Under the pieces are notes generated by a model. The model searched no databases. It was not told the origin of the DNA and worked only from the letters and a program-made list of their open reading frames with translations. A stretch of 64,000 nt of DNA from Dermatemys mawii (lineage: Eukaryota > Chordata > Testudines > Dermatemydidae): positions 14,444,547-14,508,546 of the forward strand of contig ML677333.1 in the NCBI GenBank assembly GCA_007922305.1. The letters are read 5' to 3'. Made by a program: the position numbers and the translations under genes. Below, piece by piece: positions 24,617 through 36,600 of this stretch. Every line of letters starts with the position of its first letter. The stretch's first letter is position 1.

Positions 24617-27600
24617 TCTCTTTCTCTCTCTCTGCGTTCAAGAGCATGAGCATTCCACATTAATGGTTTGCTTTCTGCCCCGGATCAGATCAGCACAGCA
24701 CACAGGGGCTGTCAGAAATGGTGCTTTGAAAGGGGAGGGGATCATGTCTCCACGGCAGCAGAGTTCAAAACAATGAACAAAGCGATCACTTGAGGCATTA
24801 TGGGACAGCAGCAGAGGCCAATTACAGCGGAGAAAGCAATCAAGTGTCTACACTGGCAATAGAGCGCTGGAGCCTCTGCACAAATAGCCTTATGACTTTT
24901 GTTGAGGTGTTTTTTTTGCAGCGCTGCAACTGAGGAGTTTCTGTGGCTTGGCAGTGTGTACACGTCTGCAGTTTGAGTGCAAAAAGCTGCTTTTCTGCAC
25001 AGAAATTTGCCAGTGTACACAAGTCCTTAGACTCATTAGAAAAGCCCTGTATTCTGTACAATCACCAGAGGCTCAGGTATTAAAACCTTGTATTAGTAAT
25101 TCAGTACAGTGGCTACTAAGTTACACCAGCATGTGGAATCAATTAGCTCCAATCAACACTAGAATCTAGTGCAGGGGTGGTGGAAGTGTGGCTCACGAGC
25201 TGCATGCAACTCTTTTACAGTTAAAGGGCAGCTCGAGGGGTCCCCCACATCCCCTCCTCCTTCCTCTACCAGACTCAGGGAGGTGGAGCTCAGGACCTCT
25301 GCCTTGCAGCAGGTTGGTGAGATGAGCACTTCTGACCAGCGGGGAAGGGGGTCTCGGGACTTCAGCCTCACTGGGAATTCCTGCCGGGGCTTAGGGCTTC
25401 AGCAGGAGTGAGGCTGAAGGACAAGTCCCAAGTCCCAGCAGGCGCACCGAGCCCCTCAGACTTCGGAAGATTGTTGTATGGTGCTCGGAGGGTCAGTTTT
25501 GGCCACACCTGATCTAGTATGTCTCAATAGAAGAGGTCAATTTTCTAAGTAGTTCTTAAAGTCTGGCTCCCTGTAACATGAAACCCAAAAGGGTGGGAGC
25601 GGTACATCAAATTATTACAACCACTATTACATTATTTCAGTGATTCCCAAACTTTAACAACCTGTGAACCCCTTTCACTAAATTGTCAAGTCTCGTGAAT
25701 CCCCTTCTAAAAATGAATATTTCCAGGGATCTTCTCCTTTATCTAAGTGTAAATTATAAAAGCAGTGATCTTGGAAATATAAAATGTGTTTTCATGACTT
25801 ACTGCACACTATTTATTATTAATTATTATTTATCATTACAGTATTTTTCTTACATTATGAAAACGGCAACACTCTTCCAAGATCTCACTTTCGTAGCTTG
25901 CGTCACTTTGAATAAACATGTTTTAAGACAAGGCTCCTATGTTTCATCAAGGAGTATCAGATGTAAACAGCATGAAGGTATTTAAGAAGCCAGCTCAAAG
26001 AGTTCCTACTACACAACCATTCAGGTCTTGAGCAGTTCAGGCAAACAACTCACGTTACAACAAAGCTTAAACTTGTTCTTCATAATAATTTAAGAAACGA
26101 TACTAGATGCCTATTTAATTTTAAAAAACAGCAAAAAATATCCAACTCCCTTTCCATTTCTTATAAGGAACCTTTAAGTTTAAATCTCTTCAGTGTGAAA
26201 AATATGCTTGCTTTGATCTGCTTAGCTCTTGGAAGTCCAGGGGCTCCAGGCTGGTCCCTAGGGACAGCTCTGTCTACAATTAGGGAATTCTTTCCAGAGA
26301 ACTCCCTGAACATTTTGCGAACTCTCAGGGGTTCATGAACCCCAGTTTGGGAACCACTGCATTATTACTATCATAATGAAGAATCTGAAAGGTGAAGTCC
26401 ATTTCTAATGGCTGTTTATTTTTCAACACCAGCCCAATGATGTGGAACTGAGATTTTCATATTACACTGAGGCAACAGATAGCAGTGTAAACCCTAAATA
26501 ATTTGGGGTGTAATGGTAGTGTGAAGACTAACTGTTTAATTTTATCTGTGAATAATGTATTGAACAAGGCATGGGTGATTCTATAATTTATTAGTATATG
26601 AAATAGCAGAGAATGTAGATTTCTTGTTGAAGTTAGTGTGCCAGGGTGAAGAAGTTTAATATCCTGAGTCCAATAATAAACTTCAAGTTTCCTTTGAATG
26701 CAACAGCTGTCATAACACAGAATCTATCTTTTTGCAAATTTCCTTTTTAAGAATATCAGTGGAACAACTGTATTCTATGTTAAACCTTACCTCACACATC
26801 TGAAGCTGGAAGAACCGTCTTTCTTTCTCCATCTCTTCTGCTATTTCCGCTCCACTTATTTCTGTACGGATCATTCCATGTAGTTTAGCATGTTCCTTTT
26901 TCTCCTTCTCTATTTTCGTACTATGTGGAAAAGAAGAGCTAAATCAAGTACACTACATGGACCCTTGTAGTCCTGCAAGTTTTAGATTACTTCTAATTTC
27001 TATTTCATATGAAATTTGATAGTGACCAAGAAACAGCCAGTGACTTGCTGTGATGGAAGACTAATCCAACCGTGCTACCATGCGTGACTGACAAGGGAAT
27101 TAAAAAAAAAAAAAAAAATGGTAGGAAGATACAGTTATCTCGTTGAGAGAGAAGATATTTATTATTCAAATTAATGCATAATCCCAATTAACTAATCTTG
27201 GTTAGCAGAGCTTAATTGTGTCACTAGATTTTCAGAGCTTCCCCTGTCAGCATGGCTTCTTCTCTGTGTGCAGGGTTCCCGAAGCCCAAAATACAGCTGC
27301 CATCTTTTCTGCTGCTGAGCCAGCTGGCACTGGGGATGCTGGCCAGCTGGCTGTGTTGCAGATTTTCAGTCTGCTAAGCCAGATGCCTTGATTCTGTGAA
27401 GGTTTCTGCCAGTTTTCTGAAACCTATGGGTTCTAGTATATTGGAGCAAGAATTACAGTATTTTCTCATGACATGGTTTTAACATTACTTGAAATGGAGA
27501 AACTGAACTTAGTTTAAAATGACTTGCATGGGTTTAGAATTTCCTGTCATCGAACTCTGTACTTGAATCTTCCCTCAAGAGAATGATTAAGTGTCTTGTC

Positions 27601-30600
27601 TTGAGCCCCAAGCAGCCAGGGGATATACCAGAATTAATCTTTCCATCAACCTTGCCAATGAGAAATGTTCTAGAACACAAACATTTAATCCCCACTACAC
27701 CCTCCTTATTGGTAAATCAAATTAAACAAATTCCTTGCAATTTTCCAGTAGCCTTGGACATATCCAGCTAGCATTTTGCAGACTTTCAGCCTATGAAGTT
27801 TTCCAGGAATGAAGGGATATCCTAAGAAAAACTCCTCCCTTTTTCACAGAGATTCATAGATTTCAATGTCGGAAGGAACCATTGTAAAATATAAAGGCAC
27901 AACAATTTTTACTCCTCACACTACAGTCATATTTGAATGCATGACTTCTAGCTTCAGAAGGGGGAGCCATTGCCCTAAACCTGGGCCTGTCAGGCAGCAG
28001 GGGTGTGGACAGGAGTCGTGGCAGTCAGGAGACATGAAGCAGGGAGTTGGATAAGGGGTGGCGTCCTGAGTTCTTAGGGGGCAGTCATGGGACAAGGAGC
28101 AGGGAGGGTGGGGTGGGGGCAATTTGAGGGGGACAGTCAGGAGGTGGGAAGTGGGAGGGTGTCAGATAGGGGGCAGAGGCCAGGCTGTTTGGGGAGGCAC
28201 CGTCTTCCCTACTCAGCCCTCCATACAGTTTTGTAATCCCGATGTGACCGTCGGGCCAGAAAGTTTGCCCACCCCTGTCCTACGCAATCGTTTACATAAA
28301 TCAAAAGCTAACTCCAAAAACATTTCTGGAGCCAGACAGAGCCTTGATGCTAAAAGGACAGGTGAAAAACTCCATGAAACTTTAGGGAGAAAAAATCACA
28401 TAGGACAAGGTGATGGATAGGAATGATCCCATATAGGCATCAGGGAAGAAGAGAGGTGCCAAGGAAAAGTCTGCATTCCTGTCCCATTACGGATACATAG
28501 CAGTAACAGAGCTTATCTCTAGGTCCAGTGCTTTTAAGCTTTTGCTGGATGATCCTTTATGTGTTCAGGGTAAAACACCAGGACCAGATGATTTGGAAGT
28601 AAACTAACAAAATGAAGACTCCATCATTTTAAGTGCTAAAAATATCAGCATCACAAATGGTGATAGCCTATGAAATAATAAGAAAAAGCAAATAATATCA
28701 GCAATGGTACAAACAGCTCCAAAGAAACCAGATGCCAGGCACAAAGGATTAGCCAGGCACCAGTTATGAAGAACAAGGGGAAAGGATTGATGCTAAGAAT
28801 TCACAGAAGATATTGAAACCAGCTCTCCTTTCTCTTTTGGCACTGTAGGCAGAGTAGCCTGTCTATACACAAGCTGCTGCCAATAAGGGAAACTAGATGG
28901 GTGGGTTTCAAAACTTCAGACATGAGAGAATGTAACCAGAAACATTTTTAAATCTCTCAATATCAACAGTAGCCCATGGGAAATAATGAGAGAACTGAAT
29001 TAATTAACTGAAATGTGATCAGGTCTACATCAGAACTACTAGCATCTGGTTTGCTCACACAGCACAAAACTTGAACCTAACTTTTCAAAGAAGATCAATT
29101 ATGCCAAACTATCCAGGCGATGAAGCAATTACATTTTAGAAAGAAACACAAAGGCAATAACCCCCAAAATACAACAGAAAAAAACTTTTAAATGCCATAC
29201 GTTTCATTTAAAATAAAATTAAAATGCAGATCTTATCAGTTTAGTGTGATCCTTGCCCTTGCTTTTCCTTGCCAAGTTTTCCAATGTGGGCCCCAGCAGG
29301 GGGCGCTGGGCACAGGCCAGGAGCTGGGCTAGCTGCTGGGACCCCAAGCCGGAAGTGGGCTAAGCGGGGCCGGCGGCCAGGACCCACAGCTTGCCATTAA
29401 AAATCGGCTTGCGAGCAATCTCTGGCACATAAGCCATAGTTTGCCGATCCCAAACTACAGAATATTTTGTTCTTAAATATTTTAAAAACCTTATTTTCTT
29501 TAAATTCAACAACAGTTTATTTATATAATATAGACTTATAGAAAGAGACCTTCTGAAAATGTTAAAATCTATTACTGGCTTGCGAAACCTTAAATTATAG
29601 TGAAGTTGGCACACCACTTCTGAAAGGTTGCTGACCCCTGCTGTAGTTCATTCTAGTTTATCAGATGAAGGGAGGGGAAACTTCACACACACAAAACACC
29701 CAAACTTTACACACTGTCACAATCAACTGACCACAGCAAAGAGGCAGGTACTTGCACAGCTACCATGCTTACACCCTCTGCACATGTAGACATTTGCACT
29801 TAGTTTAAAAACAACACACTGCAACCCATTCAGGGAGCAGCGGGGTAAGACTAATCTAAAATGAGTGCAGATCTGCATAGCAGATAAGAAAAGAACCACT
29901 CTGCATGAGAGGGAAAGATGAAGGCCTATAATGAAAAAGTAGCTATATAGATATGTCTTATCCAGTTTTCACAGTGTCACTATTTTTGTATATGTTTTCC
30001 TAGTTTCAGAGTCAAAGTCAGTTAATTAGATAACCAGGACTTCTAATACTCTTGAAAAGCTTATTTTGCCTTTTAGAGCTCAAATATGAGAAGCAGCAGA
30101 TCACTACTTAAAGGCTTTTACATAAAAAAAATCACTATTTCAAAGGGGTGAATTGTTCTTCCATTCTGACACTGACATGGATGTGAATTTATGAAAAACT
30201 AAATCAGATAAGCTATTGCAACAAAAATGGACATTCATTCTAACCTCTAAAGACCACATTTTAAAAGGAAGACTATTTTTGTAATAGAGGTGAAGATACA
30301 CCATCACTAGTATTTCAAAGGCTATTTCCTTTTATAAATCTTGTGTTATATCTTTCCATCACTGACAGGTCGATCCAGTTTCACTCTTCAACATATCCTC
30401 TTGTATGGCTTCCTCTCTACTTAGAAGTTCAAAACGCTTTTTCCTCTCCTTGTATTTTCTATCACTCTTAACACCACCACCACCACCCAAACCTACAATC
30501 TAGAATTTATCTTCAGCTTGTCCCGCACATACAAGTGATCATGTCCAAATCTTTTCCCTTCTCCCTTCATAACACTGAAAGATCTATGCAGTGGTATTTC

Positions 30601-33600
30601 CCATTTTAAGAAAAGAAATCTTGCTCAAAATGGAAGAAATGTTTAAAGTGTGACCACTGCATAATACTGGAAACAGAAACCTTTAACTAACCTATTACTG
30701 TAACTATTCTTCAGGATGTGTTCCACGTGCTCCATGGTAGGTACATGCGTGTCCTGTTGTCAGATTTTTCCCTCAGTGGTACCCGTCGCAGCAACCCAAG
30801 CACCCTCTGCTACCCCGCGCTACTACACACAGGTGTAAATGGCAGAGCTAGCCCTGGTACCCATCAGTTCCTTCCTACTGGATAGACTCCAGTAGAGAGG
30901 GGAAGGACAATGGATCGTTGAATGAACATGCACAACACATCTAGAAGAACAACAATTATGGAAAAAGATTAGTAAATGTTTTTTCTTTGAGTGATTGCAC
31001 ATGTCCATTCCACTGTAGGTCTCACAAGCAGTATAAACTGGAAGTTGGCTCAAAGTCTACTTAAATAGGGAACAGAGGACTACTCATCCAAACCAGGTAC
31101 AGTCTCTGAATTGCTGAGAGATGACATAGTGAAAGGCAAATGTATGGCATGATGACCAGGTTGCCACCTTGCAAATGTCCAAGATGGAAAAGGCTGCAGA
31201 AGTTGCCTAAGACCTGTGTGACTGTGCCAACACTCTTCTCTGGGGAGTCACATCTGCCAGCTGGTAGCATAATCGAAAACAAGTGGATATCCAAGAAGAC
31301 ACTGGTTGGGTGGACGCTGGACAGGCTTTCATTCTGTCTGCAACTGCAATAAACAGTTCCACCAAAGACCTAAAGTCTAGTTCAGTTAAAAAGCCAAAGC
31401 TCTTCTAACACGTAGAGTGCAGAGCTCTTCCTCATGTTTATGGGCATAAGGCTTTGGAAAGAAGATCGGTAAACAGATTGCTTGGTTAACCTCTTCAATA
31501 AGAAACTTCAGGTGAGGGCAAAAGTAAAACTCTTTCTCTATAGAAAACCATACAGGGAAATTATGATTCTAGAGCTCACAATTCCCCCACTCTCTGAAGT
31601 AATGGCAACTAAATAGCCACTTTCCTTGAAAGAAATAGCAGAAAACAGGTCACCAATGGCTCAAAGAGAGGACCCATCAATTTTGCTCAAACTAGATTCA
31701 AGTTCCACGCAGAGACAGGATCCTGTACCTGTGGATATAATCTGTCCAGAACTTTCAAAAATCTGACAGATGTAGGATGTGAGAAGAGTGAGCGGTTGTC
31801 AACAGTGTCAACTGTCAGAGTGGTTAAGCACCGGAATAAATTGCCTAGGGAGGTTGGGGAATCTCCATCATTGGAGATTTTTAAGAGTAAGTTAGATAAA
31901 CACCTGTCAGGAATGGCCCAGATCAGTGGTTCCCAAACTGGGTTTGTGCACCCCTGGGGGTTCGCGAAATGTTACAGGGGGTTCTCAGGAAAAAATTCCC
32001 TAATGGTGGACAGAGCTGTCCCTAGGAAAGCCGGGCAACATGGGGCCTGCAGCCTGGAGCCCCTAGACTTCCGAGAGCTAAATAGATCAAAGCAAGCATA
32101 TCTATCACACTGAGGAGATTTAAACTTCAAGACTCCTTATAAGAAATGGAATGGGAGGTGGATATTTTTTGATGTTTTTAAAATTAAACAAGCAGCTAGT
32201 ATTGTTTTTAAAATTATTACGAAGAACAAGTTTAAGTTTTGTTGTAACATATATTGGTTTGCTTGGACTGCTCAAGACCTGAATGCTTGTGTAGGAGGAA
32301 CTCTTTGAGTTGGTTTCTTAAATACTTCATGCTGTTTACATCTGATACTCCTTGATGAAACATAGGAGCTTTGTCTTATTACAGGCTTATTCAGTGATAC
32401 AAGCTACGAAAGTGAGATCTTGGAAGAGTGTTGCCGTATTGGTTCCAAGATCACTGCTTTTATAATTTATATTCAGGTAAAGGAGAAAATCCCTGAAAAT
32501 ATTCATTTTTAGGAGGCGGTTTGCAAGAGTTGGCCTTTTAGTGAAAGGGGTCACAGGTTGTTAAAGTTTGGGAACCACTGGCCTAGACAACACTTAGTCC
32601 TGCCATGAGTGCAGGCACTGGACTAGATGACCTAATGAAGTCTCTTCCAGTCCTATGATTCTATCATGTCCCCTCTCAGTCTTCTCTTTTCCAGACTAAA
32701 CAAACCCAGTTTTTTCAATCTTCCCTCATATGTCTGTCTTCTAGACCTTGAACCTTTTTTTTTTTTGCTTTCTCTGGACTTTCTCTAATTTGTCCACATC
32801 TTTCCTGAAATGTGGTGCCCAGAACTGGACACAATACTCCAGTTGAGGCCTAATCAACATGGAGTAGAGCGGAAGAATTACTTCTTGTGTCTTGTTTACA
32901 ATACTCCTGTTAATACATCCCAGAATGATGTTCGCTTTTTGTGCAACAACATTACACTGTTGGCTCAGATTTAGCTTATGGTCCTCTATGACCCCCCACA
33001 CCCCTTTCTACAGTACTCCTTCTTAGGCAGTGATTTCCCACTTTGTATGTGTGCAAATGATTGATCCTTCCTAAGTAGAGAATTTTGCATTTGTCCTTAT
33101 TGAATTTCATCTTATTTACTTCAGACCACTTCTCCAGTTTCTCCAGATCATTTTGAATTTTAATCCTATCCTCCAAAGCACTTGCAACCCCTCCCAGTTT
33201 GGTATCGTCCACAAACTTTATAAGTGTACTCTCTATGCCATTATCTAAATCATTGATTAAAATATTGAACAGAACCGGACCCAGAACTGATCCCTGCAAG
33301 ACCACACTCGTTATGCCCTTCTAGCATGACTGTGAACCACTGATAACTACTCTCAGGGAATGATTTTCCAACCAGTTTTACACCCATCTTACAGTAGCTT
33401 CATCTAGATTGTATTTCCCTAGTTTGTTTATGAAGCCATGCACGATGGTATCAAAGTGACAGAGAGTCCTGTGGCACCTTAAAGACTAACTAAAGCATTA
33501 GAGCATAAGCTTTCGTGGGCTAATACCCACTTCATCGGATGCATGCAGTGGAAGTATCCAGGGGCAGGTACTTCCTGGATACTTCCACTGCATGCATCCG

Positions 33601-36600
33601 ACGAAGTGGGTATTAGCCCACGAAAGCTTATGCTCTAATACTTTAGTTAGTCTTTAAGGTGCCACTGGACTCTTTGTCACTTCTGAAATTCCAGACTAAC
33701 ATGGCTACCTCTCTGATTCTTGATGGTATCAAAAGCACTAAAGCCAAGATATACCACATCTACCAATTCCCCTCTATCCACAAGGCTTGTTACTCTGTCA
33801 AAGAAAGCTGTCAGGTTGGTTTGACACAATTTGTTCTTGACAAATCCATGCTGGCTGTTACTTATCACCTCTGCTGGCTGCCTATACCAGGTGACTTAGG
33901 CTACAGCTTGCTACCAGCCCAACCCAAGGGCTATGGCCCTAGACTATTACTTGTTGTCAACTCTATTGTGGGGCTGCAAGCAGGGCCTAGGGGCCCAGAA
34001 CATGGCTATGTGTTTGCCTGTCAGACAAGCCCAGAGCTCTAGACTGCTTATGGCTCAGCCCCACTTGTGCGACCCGAGGCAGAGGACTAAATCTCAAGAC
34101 AATGAGGCGGAGTGGCCTCCTGCCTCACTGGAGAGCAAGAGAGCACTACATCTTGAAATTTACTACACTATACTTGCCCCAAAGGAAAACTATACTGCAA
34201 TATGTAAAAAAATAGTTCCATCTACTGAGTTTAACCACCTATTAAGTCGAAGCGTGGGGGTATGGACGAGGACTAGGGCTTTTACAAGAAAATTTCAGAC
34301 ACTCAGGCCTTGTTTACACTACTGCGATAAGTCGACCTAAGTTAAGCTACGCCAGCTACGTGAATAACATAGTCAACAGAGCTTAGGTCGACTTACTGTA
34401 GTGTCTACACTGCACTGCGTCGACAGGAAACGCTCTCCTGTCGACTTACCTTAATCTTCCTGTTCTGGTGGAATGCCGGAGTCGACCAGAGCGCTCTCTG
34501 TGGTTGATTTAGCAGATCTTCACTAGAGACCCTAATCAACCCCCAATGCATCAATCGCAGTAGCATTGATCCCTAGTAAGTGTAGAGATGGCCTCTGATA
34601 CTTTCACAGTTCAAAAATTCAAATGGTTTTAACAGTTTGAGCTTTGCAATTTTTGGGAAAAAAAATAGTTAACAAGTGAATGTACCTAGGTGGAGAGAAC
34701 ATTATATATACACATGCAACGTTTATTCTCATGACAGATTTAGGTGTGCAGTAACAACCTTGTCCTTCTCCCACTGACTGTTTATGGCCTGTTTCTGCAT
34801 CATTTGAAATGTGTGGATATATGCCTCCATGAGTGTGCATGTTTCTGAAGATCGAAGTATTGCACCTTAACTCAGGGCTGGTCTACCCTAGGGGGAGGGG
34901 TCGACTGAAGATACGCAACTTCAGCTATGTGAATAACGTAGCTGAAGTCGGTGTATCTTCAGCCGATTTACTTGCCGTCCTCATGGTGGCGGCAGGCAGC
35001 AGCGCACGCCCCCGTCGACTCCAGCTTGCGCCTCTCATCGAGCTGGAGTTCCGGAGTCGACGGGGGCACCATTGGTGATCGATTTCTCGCGTCTTAACAA
35101 CATATCCACTGCTTTACAAAGTAATAAATGAATGCTTTTCAAAAACTAAAAATAGTTTAAAATACATTTCTTAAGCACAGCACTCTTTGGGAGACAGGAA
35201 CTGTGTTTTATATGATGTCTGGAATGTGTCTGTGACATTGGAAGCACTACCATAATACATATCAGTAAGTAAATAACCACATTACAGCAAGTCCACAGTG
35301 CAAGAGCTGATATCGCATCATTAACATCTAATACACCACAACAGGGCTCATCAAACGAACGCATGTGGGTGAGAGCTGGCTCACCACTTTGAAATCTGGT
35401 CTGCCTGCTGGAAGTCTGAGCAGTTTTTCTGACACATGCATTCCTTCTCCATATGCTCCCTCTGCATGTCTGCTATTAGTGTGTAAGCACATGGGAGAAG
35501 CAATGAGAGTGTAAGAAGGGGAATAAAACCAAAAACATAAAGAGCCTATGCTCCACACTAACCAGATCTAGCCAAACAGCCTTAATTTGACCATAAGAAT
35601 ACTGAACTCCAGGCCTGGCAGGTAAGAAAAGGGAACTGATTTTAAATAATTTACATTTAAAAAAATATTTGCAATTTATAAGGCTACATGAGAAGTTTCC
35701 TAGTGACACTGAGTCTGAAGATAGACCTGTAACTATTGGTCTTCAAGAGTGTAATCTATACATGTTAAAATTGGTGGGAATGGCACCTCCTTCATATAGA
35801 ATCTTCTAGAAAGCAGTGTCTATTAGGGCCACTTGTCCCTCCTTCACACTCCTCTTGTGAAGAATACAAGGATATAAAAGGGAGGAGGAGTTTCAATTGC
35901 CTTTCCGTTCCTTTTCCAGTTTTGGAACTATTTAAATGAGACTTCAAAAAAAGTGGGAAAAGGTGTGTAGAAACATGAAGAGTATGTAGAGGTGACACAC
36001 TTCAAGAACAGACTCCTTCTTTTACATTAGTGGGCCAATTCCCGAGGGGTCGCGAGCTCCCTGTGCCGCAGAAGTGCCGCCGAACAGAACGCATCCGCTT
36101 TTGGTGGCATTTCGGCGGACATGCTGTGCACTTCAGAGTCCACTGGAAAGCCACGGAAATGAATGTTTAAAGGGGAAGCATTCCATTCGGCGGCATTTCG
36201 GCAGACATACATGGGTCGGGGCAGCCCGCATGGAAGGGAAAAGGGGCTGCCAGGCTGCAAAGTTTGAGAACTGCTGTTTTACATGTCTCCGCGTATTCCC
36301 ACTTTTGGGAGATTAATGAGTAGCATAGCACACTTGAAAGGTAGGCTGAAGAATTATAGGTGAACAAGAACTGCAAAACTGCCCAAACAGGCATCACCTC
36401 TGGGTGGCAAATCAAGAAAGTACTAGAAGAGTCCACAATTTCATTCTCTCCCAGGTCAGACCTCACTGAGGGACAAATCTTTGCTTCAGGTAAGTATAGA
36501 CCTTCAAGTAGTAGCTTTGTAAATTGTATGAAAATTGCTATCTTGGATCATTAGCTGAATACCTACCAATATAGTCAGAAAAAGGAACACCTGGGAAGAC

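Noticed and set aside
24226..24776. Four open frames of 100-163 codons on both strands
   Set aside because: They run through a CT/CA microsatellite, which is open in several frames. They lie inside the MITE at 24094-25027.
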